Below, piece after piece: positions 13,742 to 21,994 of a DNA stretch of 33,866 bases. Source of the stretch: Candidatus Aminicenantota bacterium. Its GTDB lineage: Bacteria > Acidobacteriota > Aminicenantia > Aminicenantales > Aminicenantaceae. The notes beneath the pieces are model-generated. The model was not told where the DNA came from. It saw nothing but the letters and a program-made list of their open reading frames with translations, and did not search any database. The translations under genes were made by a program, and so were the position numbers. The stretch covers positions 1 to 33,866 of the forward strand of contig JADHWO010000023.1 in NCBI GenBank assembly GCA_016783445.1, written 5' to 3'. Position 1 is the first letter of the stretch, and every line of letters begins with the position of its first letter.

Positions 13742-16390
13742 CTATCTCATAAGGGAAAGAATGTGCTCGAGCCCCTCTTCCAGTTTTGTTTTTTTATTCT
13801 GAAGCTCTTGAAGCTTACCTCTGGTCTCCTGGATTATTTCTTTTGGAGCCCGGTTAAAGAAATTTTTGTTTTGCAGTCTGTTTTCTATATTTTCTATATC
13901 CAGCAAAATTTTCGCTATCACTTTCTGTAGCCTCTGTTTTTCCTGATCCAAATCAAAAACTCCCTCTTCAATAGGAATCGCTATCTCCCAGGAACCAGCA
14001 ACACCCTTAAGGAGCTTCTTTTCCTGCGGGAATTGATCTAAGATTTTTATCCGACGGATATTGGCCAGCGTCTGAATATAGATCTGGTTTTTGTGAATTA
14101 TCTGTTTTTCTTTCTCTTTGTTCACCTTTACCCAGAGCTCCAATTCTTGTTTTGGAGGAATCTTATTCTCCGCTCTTATAGTTCTGATCCCAACAATCGC
14201 ATCCTGAAGAAATTCCATTTCACTCTCCACGTTCTCGTTTTTTAAATCCTGCCTTGCTTTAGGGAAAGACGCAGTGACTAAAGACTCCCCGGAGGATGGA
14301 AGATTCTGCCAGATTTCTTCTGTAATAAAAGGTATAAAAGGATGGAGAAGCCTCAGTATCTGATCTAATGTCTCAACCAGTACAGCTTCTGACGTCCTGT
14401 TTTTTTCCTTAAGACTTGGTTTTACAAGCTCGATGTACCAATCGCAGAATTCATGCCAGATAAAGTGATAGATTTTGTCAGCTGCTTCGTAAAATTTATA
14501 ATCCTCTAAAGCACCATTTAATTCTTCAATAATCTTGGCCAATCTGCTCCTGATCCACCTGTCAGCCAGAGTTAATTCTTCTTCTTTTTGGAGAAATTCG
14601 TCGCCTTTGATACTCATCAAAACAAAGCGAGCGGCATTCCATATTTTGTTGGCAAAAGCTCGGTAACCAGCCATTCTCTCTTCGGATAGAGAAATATCCA
14701 TACCAGGAATGGCTAGAGCAGCCATTGTAAAACGTAGAGCATCTGTGCCATATTTGTCGATCATCTCTAGAGGGTCGATGATATTTCCCTCGGATTTACT
14801 CATTTTTCGCTGTTTAAAATCTCTGACCAGCCCGTTAATATAAACATAGCGAAAAGGAATATCTCCAGCGAATTTAAGCCCCATCATAATCATGCGGGCA
14901 ACCCAGAAAAAAATGATATCAAATCCTGTTGACAAAAGATCTGTGGGGTAGAAGGTTTTTAAATCTTCTGTCTCTTCAGGCCAACCCATTGTCGCAAAAG
15001 GCCACAGAGCAGAACTGAACCATGTATCAAGAACATCCTCATCCTGAATGAGGTTTACACTCTGGCACTTCTCGCATTTCTTAGGGGCTTCCATGTCTAC
15101 CATCACATTTTCGCACTTTTGACAGTACCATGCAGGAATTCTGTGTCCCCACCATAGCTGACGCGAAATACACCAGTCATGGATATTGTACATCCATTCA
15201 AAATAAGTTTTAGCCCAGTTCGGAGGAATAAATTTTATCTTTTTCTCTTCAACCACCCGGATAGCTTCTTTAGCCAGAGGCTCCACGCGAACAAACCACT
15301 GCCAGGAAAGATGAGGTTCAATGATAGTCTGGCAGCGGTAGCAGTGCCCAACAGCATGCTTGTAGTCTTCTGTCTTTTCGAGCAGTCCAATTTCCTCAAG
15401 CTTAGAGAGCACTTTTTCCCGGCATTCAAATCTGTCTAATCCCTTGAATTCTTCTCCTGCTTCCTCTGTCATCCTGCCTGAGCCATCTATCACAATCACC
15501 TGCTCAAGATTATGGTGTTTTCCTAATTCAAAATCGACCGGGTCATGAGCAGGAGTCACCTTAACTGCTCCTGTTCCGAATTCCATCTCCACCCTCTCAT
15601 CTGTAATAACAGGAATCTCCCTGTTGACAAGGGGGAGGAGCACTTTTTTCCCCTGTATCTTTCTGTATCTCTTATCATCAGGATGAACAGCTACCGCAGT
15701 ATCGCCAAGCATAGTCTCAGGACGTGTGGTGGCTACAATGATATTTTCTTCAGAATTCAAGAGGGGATACTTGATGTAATACAGCTTAGCTTGCCGTTCC
15801 TTGTGCTCGATCTCAATATCCGACAGAACCGTCCCACAGTTTGGGCATCGGTTAACAAGGTAATAGTCTCTGTAGATAAGCCCTTCATTATAAAGCTCGA
15901 TAAAAACATGCTTTACAGTTTTGGAAAAACCATCATCCAGAGTAAACCGTTCTCTTGTCCAGTCCAGTGAAGTCCCGAGCTTTTTCAGCTGGTTAATAAT
16001 AACCCCTCCATATTTATTCTTCCATTCCCAGGCGATCTTCAGGAACTCTTCCCGCCCGACTCCCTCCCTGGTTTGCCCTTTATCTGCAAGGCTCTGCTCG
16101 ATCACATTGTGGACAGCAATGCTTGCGTGGTCTGTTCCAGGCAGCCAGAGAGTGTTGTAACCCTGCATCCTCCGCCAACGAACAATAATGTCGGGCAGTG
16201 TAAAACAAAGGGCATGTCCCATATGAAGCGAGCCAGTAACATTTGGGGGAGGAAGGACCATAGAAAATTTTTTCTTCTTGGAAGGAACCTCGGGCACAAA
16301 CAGGCCTTTATTTATCCAGAATTTGGACCATTTATCTTCAACTGGTTTCGGATCGTAAGCTTTTTCAAGCATATTCTTTTTCTTCATCAT
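13742..16390 (-). CDS. valS: valyl-tRNA synthetase
   Basis: The 882-residue class I synthetase charges tRNA-Val. LPPPNVTGSLHMGHA (46-60) holds the HIGH box (HMGH) and the ValRS-specific PPPNVTG. The editing domain has ATTRPETMLGDTAVAV (220-235). KMSKS is at 529-533. Four Cys pairs (182/185, 350/353, 423/426, 439/442) form zinc-ribbon-like knuckles. A C-terminal coiled coil (about 810-882) ends the protein, as usual for ValRS. The start could be either of two adjacent ATGs or the ATG at 16372; none has a strong ribosome binding site. It follows dnaE by 11 bases. No T-box leader is present. Confidence 0.97.
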   Translation of the reverse strand: MMKKKNMLEKAYDPKPVEDKWSKFWINKGLFVPEVPSKKKKFSMVLPPPNVTGSLHMGHALCFTLPDIIVRWRRMQGYNTLWLPGTDHASIAVHNVIEQSLADKGQTREGVGREEFLKIAWEWKNKYGGVIINQLKKLGTSLDWTRERFTLDDGFSKTVKHVFIELYNEGLIYRDYYLVNRCPNCGTVLSDIEIEHKERQAKLYYIKYPLLNSEENIIVATTRPETMLGDTAVAVHPDDKRYRKIQGKKVLLPLVNREIPVITDERVEMEFGTGAVKVTPAHDPVDFELGKHHNLEQVIVIDGSGRMTEEAGEEFKGLDRFECREKVLSKLEEIGLLEKTEDYKHAVGHCYRCQTIIEPHLSWQWFVRVEPLAKEAIRVVEEKKIKFIPPNWAKTYFEWMYNIHDWCISRQLWWGHRIPAWYCQKCENVMVDMEAPKKCEKCQSVNLIQDEDVLDTWFSSALWPFATMGWPEETEDLKTFYPTDLLSTGFDIIFFWVARMIMMGLKFAGDIPFRYVYINGLVRDFKQRKMSKSEGNIIDPLEMIDKYGTDALRFTMAALAIPGMDISLSEERMAGYRAFANKIWNAARFVLMSIKGDEFLQKEEELTLADRWIRSRLAKIIEELNGALEDYKFYEAADKIYHFIWHEFCDWYIELVKPSLKEKNRTSEAVLVETLDQILRLLHPFIPFITEEIWQNLPSSGESLVTASFPKARQDLKNENVESEMEFLQDAIVGIRTIRAENKIPPKQELELWVKVNKEKEKQIIHKNQIYIQTLANIRRIKILDQFPQEKKLLKGVAGSWEIAIPIEEGVFDLDQEKQRLQKVIAKILLDIENIENRLQNKNFFNRAPKEIIQETRGKLQELQNKKTKLEEGLEHILSLMR

Positions 16391-16401
16391 ATAATTCTGT
16401 A

Positions 16402-19400
16402 TCAGTATTCGATGAAAATGGAGTCTTCTCCTAACAAACTCTCAATTTTTCTTGTTAACTCTTCTGAAAGAGAGATCCCAGAGACTTCCCCAGCCTGAGC
16501 TATCACTCTGTAGGAATGGGGAGTCTCTAGCTCAAAAAACACAGGGCATTCTCCTCGATTCTGATCTAGCGTGCCTTTTAATTCTTCAAAGACTGTCTCC
16601 TCGATACCTGGAAGAAAAATCCTCAAGACCACTCTTTTCGCCTGCTTCTGTATAGCTTCTGCTAAAGGCATAATCTGAAGGAGATGAATCCTTCGGCTTT
16701 CTCCCTCTCCTAAAAATTTCCCCTTGACCCATACCAGCAGGTCTTCTCTCAGATTATCATAATATTTCTTGTAGCTCTCGGGAAAAGCAACAACCTCAAT
16801 CCTGCCGCTCATATCCTCCAGGATAAAAGTTGCCATCCTCTCATTTTTTTTAGTCTTCAGGGGCTTAACGGAAGATATAATTCCTGCGACTTTAATTTCA
16901 CTGTTAAAATCCTTTTCTTCATCCAGCTGATTTATCGACTGGGAAACAAGCCTTTCCAGCTGTTTTCCATATTCGGCCAGGGGATGACCTGTAATATAGA
17001 ATCCTAATGCATCTTTTTCATAAGAGAGAGAAAGAGATTCATCCCACTCCGGCATCTCCTTTATTTCAGGGGGAATGGGGGAAGGCTCAATTTGACTGCT
17101 ACTAAAAAGGAGATTCTGCTTCGAGGATTTGGCCTTATGAATCTCGCGGGAATACTCAATCATTTTATCAATAAGGTGAAATAACTGGGATCTTTTCCAT
17201 CCTAAGGAATCAAATGCTCCTGCTTTTATCAAGCTTTCAATCACTTTGCGGTTGATAACTTTAGAATCAGCTTCTTCACAGATATCAAAAGGAGAAGTAA
17301 ATCTCCCTTTTTTCTCCCTTGCCTGAATCAGAGCCTGAACCGATCCTTCACCGACATTTTTTACAGCAGAGAGGCCAAAGCGGATATCTTTTTTTGAAAC
17401 AGTAAAATGAAAATCACTTTCGTTTATATCAGGAGGGAGAACTTTAATTCCCATTTCCTCACATTCCTTGATGTACTTCACTACTTGAGGTGTTGCTCCT
17501 CTCTCAGCCTCTGAAGTTAACAGAGCTGCCAGAAAATTCAAAGGATAATGGGCTTTTAGATAAGCGGTGCGGTAGGCCAGATAGGCATAAGCCGTACTAT
17601 GGGACTTGTTAAAACCATAACCGGCAAAATAATTAATCTGATCAAAGATTTTATTAGCTTTAGCCTGAGTCAGGCCTTTTTTCTTCGCTCCCTGGATAAA
17701 TCTCTGCTTTTGAGCTTTCATCATACTCGTAACTTTTTTGCCCATGGCTTTCCGCAGAATATCAGCTTCAGCCATTGAAAATCCTGCAAGCTCTGTCGCT
17801 ATCTGCATTACCTGTTCCTGATAGACAATTAGACCTTGGGTTTCTTTCAGAATGGGTTCCAGCTCAGGGCATTCATATTTAATCCGATCCGGATGGTTTT
17901 TGCATTTTATAAATTCATCCGTCATCCCGCTTTTAAGCGGACCGGGTCGGTAGAGAGCATTTAAAGCGATCAAGTCGCGAAAGTTTTCTGGCTTAAAATT
18001 CCTTAGTAAATCCTTCATCCCTGAACTTTCAAACTGAAAGACTCCGTCTGTGTTGCCTGATTTAAAAACTTCAAAAGTTTTTTTATCATCCAGGGGGATA
18101 TTCTTAAGGTCTATCTTTTGACCTGTTTCTTTCTTTACAAGTTCTACTGTATCCTTGATTACAGTCAGGTTACGCAGCCCGAGCAAATCCATCTTGAGAA
18201 GGCCAATGGCTTCAATATCCTGCATCGGAAACTGAGTTGTGATCTCACCTTTGACGGACTGATAAAGCGGCAAAAATTCCACCAGCGGTTTTGGAGTAAT
18301 AACAATCCCTGCTGCATGAATGGACGGGTGGCGAACATGGCCTTCTAATTTTTGAGCCACGGATAGTAAGTGCGCAATCTTGGCATCCTTATCCCTCAAC
18401 TCTTTTAACTGAGGAATGCTCTTGATCCCCCCCTCAATAGTGGCCTCTGGACCAAATGGAGGAATCATCTTTGCGATCTGATCCACTTCGGTGAGGGGAA
18501 CTTCAAGAGCCCTCCCTACATCTCTTACTACCTGGCGGGCTGCCATGGTCCCAAAAGTTATGATCTGACAGACATTTTCCTGCCCATATTTATTTGTTAC
18601 ATACGCAAGAACTTCTTCCCTACGTCTTCCACAGAAATCAATGTCAATATCGGGAAGGCTGATTCTCTCCGGGTTGAGAAATCTTTCAAATAATAGATTA
18701 TATTCCAGGGGATCAACATCTGTTATTCCTAAACTATAAGCAAGCAGGCTCCCTGCAACCGAACCCCTGCCAGGTCCTACAGGAATATTATTGGCTTTCG
18801 CCTCCTGGATAAGATCCCAGACGATTAAAAAATATCCCTCAAATCCCATTTTTTTAACGAGCTTGACTTCCGTCTCCAGTCTTTCTTCGTACTTCTCGAG
18901 AAGTTCCGGCAGCTTTTCCTTACTTTTTGTCCTGGTGATTACTTTCACCTGATTCTGGAATCCGTCCTTGACCACTCGATCAAAATACTCCTCTAAAGAT
19001 GTTGACTCTGGAGCCTTGAATTGCGGCAGGAAATATCCAGAAGTAGGGAATTCAAAATTACACTGCGCTGCGATCTTGGCTGTGTTCTGAATGGCTTCAG
19101 GAGTTTCCCTAAAAATATTGATCATTTCTTCGCCTGACTTGAAATAGAAATCATTTGTCCCGAAGCGGATTCTGTCCTGTTCTGTCACTTTTTTATTAGT
19201 CTGGATACAGAGGAGAATATCATGTCCTTCAGCATCCTCTTTCGAGAGATAGTGCACATCATTTGTGGCAACCAAAGGAAGATTAAGTTTTTTAGAAAGG
19301 CGGATTAGTAAAGGATTAACTTTTTTCTGTTGTTCCAGGCCATGATCCTGTATTTCAATGTAAAAATCTTCCCTTGCAAAGAAGGAGGCATATTCAAGGG

Positions 19401-19881
19401 CAGCCTCCTGGGCTTTATCCTCCTGGTCAAATCCCAGATAATGGCTTATTTCTCCCTTCAAACACGCAGAAAGGCCAATCAACCCCTCACCATGCTGAGC
19501 TAAAAGCTCCTTATCGACACGTGGCCTGTAATAAAAACCTTCCAAATAGCTTTTAGTGATAAGCTGGCAGAGGTTCTTGTATCCTTTTTCATCTTTGACG
19601 AGTAAAACCAAATGAAAGTGGATCGGGCGTTTTCTCTCAACCTTCTTATCAAAGCGGCTTTTGGGAGCTACGTAGACTTCACAACCCAGGATCGGCTTTA
19701 TCTTTTTTTCCTTTGCCTGTTTAAAAAAACTCACTGCTCCAAAAATATTTCCATGGTCGGTCAAAGCAACCGCAGGCATATTATTTTTAAAGGCAGCATC
19801 TACCATAGACGATGTTTTCAGGGCTCCATCCAGAATGCTGAACTCTGAATGATTGTGGAGGTGGATAAACGATAGTTCCAT
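16402..19881 (-). CDS. dnaE: DNA polymerase III alpha subunit
   Basis: The 1159-residue replicative polymerase begins with a PHP domain (HLHNHSEFSILDGA, 7-20). The palm follows, with GPGRGSVAGSLLAYSLG and PDIDIDF near 408, which carries catalytic aspartates. The fingers region has YRPGPL and GYGFNKSHSTAYAYLAYRTAYLK. A helix-hairpin-helix region precedes an OB domain near the C-terminus (IKVAGIISSVKPLKTKKNERM). Length and order match the DnaE1 type without a proofreading exonuclease insertion. It starts 39 bases after the guaA stop, with no clear ribosome binding site, and is followed by valS. Confidence 0.97.
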   Translation of the reverse strand: MELSFIHLHNHSEFSILDGALKTSSMVDAAFKNNMPAVALTDHGNIFGAVSFFKQAKEKKIKPILGCEVYVAPKSRFDKKVERKRPIHFHLVLLVKDEKGYKNLCQLITKSYLEGFYYRPRVDKELLAQHGEGLIGLSACLKGEISHYLGFDQEDKAQEAALEYASFFAREDFYIEIQDHGLEQQKKVNPLLIRLSKKLNLPLVATNDVHYLSKEDAEGHDILLCIQTNKKVTEQDRIRFGTNDFYFKSGEEMINIFRETPEAIQNTAKIAAQCNFEFPTSGYFLPQFKAPESTSLEEYFDRVVKDGFQNQVKVITRTKSKEKLPELLEKYEERLETEVKLVKKMGFEGYFLIVWDLIQEAKANNIPVGPGRGSVAGSLLAYSLGITDVDPLEYNLLFERFLNPERISLPDIDIDFCGRRREEVLAYVTNKYGQENVCQIITFGTMAARQVVRDVGRALEVPLTEVDQIAKMIPPFGPEATIEGGIKSIPQLKELRDKDAKIAHLLSVAQKLEGHVRHPSIHAAGIVITPKPLVEFLPLYQSVKGEITTQFPMQDIEAIGLLKMDLLGLRNLTVIKDTVELVKKETGQKIDLKNIPLDDKKTFEVFKSGNTDGVFQFESSGMKDLLRNFKPENFRDLIALNALYRPGPLKSGMTDEFIKCKNHPDRIKYECPELEPILKETQGLIVYQEQVMQIATELAGFSMAEADILRKAMGKKVTSMMKAQKQRFIQGAKKKGLTQAKANKIFDQINYFAGYGFNKSHSTAYAYLAYRTAYLKAHYPLNFLAALLTSEAERGATPQVVKYIKECEEMGIKVLPPDINESDFHFTVSKKDIRFGLSAVKNVGEGSVQALIQAREKKGRFTSPFDICEEADSKVINRKVIESLIKAGAFDSLGWKRSQLFHLIDKMIEYSREIHKAKSSKQNLLFSSSQIEPSPIPPEIKEMPEWDESLSLSYEKDALGFYITGHPLAEYGKQLERLVSQSINQLDEEKDFNSEIKVAGIISSVKPLKTKKNERMATFILEDMSGRIEVVAFPESYKKYYDNLREDLLVWVKGKFLGEGESRRIHLLQIMPLAEAIQKQAKRVVLRIFLPGIEETVFEELKGTLDQNRGECPVFFELETPHSYRVIAQAGEVSGISLSEELTRKIESLLGEDSIFIEY

Positions 19882-19920
19882 TTAATAGTTTGTTTCTTTT
19901 ATTTATGAATAATAATTACA

Positions 19921-21453
19921 TTACTCCCATTCTATCGTGCCCGGAGGCTTAGTGGTTGTATCATAAACCACTCGGTTAACTCCTTCTACCTCGTTGACAA
20001 TCCGGCTCGATATCAGTGATAGAAGTTTTGGACCTGCAGGATACCAATTTGCAGTCATTCCATCAACACTCTGGACAAGTCGGATAACAACAACACTTTG
20101 GTAAGTCCGCTTATCACCCATAACTCCTACTGACTTCACCGGGAGTAAAACTACAAATGCCTGCCACAACTTATGGTAAATGCCAGCCTTCCTTATTTCC
20201 TGAAGGAGAATTGCATCGGCTTCCCTTAAAAGCTTTATCCTTTTTTGTGTGACTTCCCCAACAATTCTAACAGCCAGGCCAGGTCCGGGAAATGGATGCT
20301 GAAGAATAAATTCCCTGTCCACCCCTAGCTCCTCAGCCAGTGCTCTCACTTCATCTTTAAAAAGCTCCTTGAGAGGTTCGATAAGCTTAAATTTTAATCT
20401 TGATGGCAATCCCCCAACATTATGGTGAGATTTTATGGAAGAGGATGGGCCTTTGACAGGATTACTTTCAATCACATCAGGATAAATTGTTCCCTGCGCA
20501 AGAAACTCAACTCCTCCGATTTTCTTTGCCTCTTCTTCAAAAATACGGATAAAAGTCTTCCCGATACGTTTTCTTTTTGTCTCCGGGGATATCACTCCTT
20601 CAAGTCTATCGAGAAACTCTTGTGAAGCATCAACACCAATAACATTCAGGGATAATTTACTGCTGAACTTCTTTTTTAATTCCCTGTACTGTCCTTTCCT
20701 CAAAAGACCATTATTTACAAATATGCAGAAAAGATCGTCCTTTACAGCTCTTTGTACAATCAGGGATGTAACGAGAGAATCAACTCCGCCGCTAAGACCA
20801 CAAATAACTTTCTTATCCCCTACGAGATCACTTATATCCTCCACTTTCTGTTCAATAAAAGAAGCCATCTTCCAGTCAGCTTTTAACTCTGCGAGGGAAA
20901 AAAGAAAGTTAGATAAAATCTTCTTTCCCTGTTTAGTATGAATAACTTCTGGATGGAACTGAGCGCCAAACAGTTTTTTTTCTCTTTCTTCTATAACAGC
21001 GGCGTGGCAGTGCGACGTCTTCCCTGAGATAATGAAACCTGGCGGAACAGTCTCCACTTTATCCCCATGACTCATCCAGACCTGGCTCTTATCCCTGATC
21101 CCGGAGAGCAATCCTTTGTTATCTGTAACCTTTAGCGTAGCAAATCCGTATTCTCTTTTGCTCGAAGAGATTACCTTGCCTCCTAAAAGATTGGCCATAA
21201 ACTGCAGTCCGTAGCAAATGCCCAGAATTGGGATTCCCAGTTCAAAAATCTCTCGGGAAGAGTGAGGAGCTCTTTTGTCATAAACACTCTGAGGACCTCC
21301 GGATAGAATAATAGCACCGGGCTTTTCTTTCTTGAGCCTGGAAGGCGAAGTGTTAAAAGGGAAAATCTCAGAATAAATCCCTAGTTCCCTTATTTTTCTT
21401 GCGATGAGCTGTGTATACTGAGAGCCAAAATCAAGAACAAGGACTTTATTCAT
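19921..21453 (-). CDS. guaA: GMP synthase (glutamine-hydrolysing)
   Basis: The 510-residue enzyme converts XMP, glutamine and ATP to GMP. The class I glutamine amidotransferase domain (1-190) has the nucleophile Cys80 in GICYGLQF and the His167/Glu169 pair in FHPEV. The ATP-pyrophosphatase domain carries the PP-loop SGGVDS (221-226). The C-terminal dimerisation domain ends in the typical KPPGTIEWE. Length is normal. It probably starts the guaA-dnaE-valS transcript. A GATAAAAT six bases before the ATG could be a -10, which would leave almost no leader. I see no purine riboswitch upstream; the DNA there is repeat-derived. Confidence 0.97.
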   Translation of the reverse strand: MNKVLVLDFGSQYTQLIARKIRELGIYSEIFPFNTSPSRLKKEKPGAIILSGGPQSVYDKRAPHSSREIFELGIPILGICYGLQFMANLLGGKVISSSKREYGFATLKVTDNKGLLSGIRDKSQVWMSHGDKVETVPPGFIISGKTSHCHAAVIEEREKKLFGAQFHPEVIHTKQGKKILSNFLFSLAELKADWKMASFIEQKVEDISDLVGDKKVICGLSGGVDSLVTSLIVQRAVKDDLFCIFVNNGLLRKGQYRELKKKFSSKLSLNVIGVDASQEFLDRLEGVISPETKRKRIGKTFIRIFEEEAKKIGGVEFLAQGTIYPDVIESNPVKGPSSSIKSHHNVGGLPSRLKFKLIEPLKELFKDEVRALAEELGVDREFILQHPFPGPGLAVRIVGEVTQKRIKLLREADAILLQEIRKAGIYHKLWQAFVVLLPVKSVGVMGDKRTYQSVVVIRLVQSVDGMTANWYPAGPKLLSLISSRIVNEVEGVNRVVYDTTTKPPGTIEWE

Positions 21454-21540
21454 TTTTCGATTTTATCACAAAAATGAAGACGGTTCTATTTTTTGACAAA
21501 AATAGGAAGCATTTCCAAATCCTTGATACCTGAGATCAAG

Positions 21541-21785
21541 GTTTTGGGAAATATCGTAAGCGACCATTGAAGATTTAGCCTTCGGATTTTGGCTTTCTAG
21601 GGAAGTCGACAGAGTCGACCTGCGAGTATGTTTGAGAAAGCTCAGGTCAGCAGGTTCAAAAACACGCAGCTTTTGCCCCAGCGAGGCAAAAGCTGCTCGG
21701 TTTCAGGTTTCGCTCTCACAAAATAGGGGACTGTCCCTTTTGTATTTATAGGGACTGCCCCCTATTTTGTGAACCATGCCCGCTT
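21541..21785 (-). ncRNA. structured repeat, copy A (candidate non-coding RNA)
   Basis: This copy aligns with 33658-33866 over its whole length. Helices seen: TTTTG/CAAAA (21587-21591 with 21657-21661), GCTTTCT/AGAAAGC (21592-21598 with 21635-21641), GTCGAC-aga-GTCGAC (21605-21619), the 12-bp GCAGCTTTTGCC/GGCAAAAGCTGC (21666-21677 with 21685-21696), and a 13-bp terminal hairpin (21717-21729 with 21759-21771). Linkers such as GAGTATGTTT, the loop CCAGCGA, TTTCAGG and AACCATGCCCGCTT are shared with copy B. The strand is inferred from a wobble pair in copy B. The function is unknown. Confidence 0.5.
21717..21771. repeat. two GGGACTG(T/C)CCC palindromes forming the terminal hairpin of copy A
   Basis: ATAGGGGACTGTCCCTTTT and ATAGGGACTGCCCCCTATTTT lie 20 bases apart. 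Together they form a 13-bp outer stem CACAAAATAGGGG/CCCCTATTTTGTG. Copy B has instead a simple CCTCTCC-atcat-GGAGAGG hairpin at this place, so the palindromes appear to have replaced or entered it. Confidence 0.55.
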
Positions 21786-21955
21786 AACCTTCAAACGGTT
21801 TTTTACCCGCTGTCCTTCGCTTATGCGTTAAAAAAATTGATGAAGAAATGGCGTAAAAAATCTGATTGGGAGCCGAGCTGTTTCCCAAAGCCTCTTTGAA
21901 TCATAAATTCGGAAAGGTTTATAAAAAAGAAGCTGCTCCTCTACTTTTTTGAAAA

Positions 21956-21984
21956 TTGACTTCACTTCAATAATTTCTTATAGT
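21956..21984 (+). promoter_or_regulatory. strong sigma70-type promoter of apgM (leaderless position)
   Basis: TTGACT (21956-21961), exactly 17 bases, then TATAGT (21979-21984). The expected start at about 21991-21992 is three or four bases before the ATG at 21995. Confidence 0.6.
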
Positions 21985-21994
21985 TGTTTTGACC

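Larger units (their letters stand above)
21454..21994. other. 540-base gene-free stretch holding repeats, hairpins and a promoter
   Basis: Besides the structured repeat (21541-21785), it has a CCTTGAT...ATCAAGG hairpin (about 21522-21541), a matching inverted pair TTTGGGAAA (21543-21551) and TTTCCCAAA (21892-21900) that could close a larger fold, and the apgM promoter (21956-21984). No open frame with a ribosome binding site is seen. Confidence 0.6.

Noticed and set aside
15545-15970. Long opposite-strand frames inside valS (and similar ones inside rnr, apgM and fabF)
   Set aside because: They are shadows of well-supported genes, with no ribosome binding sites and no recognisable domains.
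16391-16401. T-box or leader control of valS
   Set aside because: Only 11 bases separate dnaE and valS, too few for a T-box, and no antiterminator motif is seen.
21454-21560. Purine riboswitch upstream of guaA
   Set aside because: The upstream DNA is a decayed palindrome and a simple hairpin; I see no three-way junction or conserved purine-aptamer loops.
21541-21785. CRISPR array
   Set aside because: The repeats are two distant copies about 12 kb apart, not regularly spaced, and no cas genes are present.
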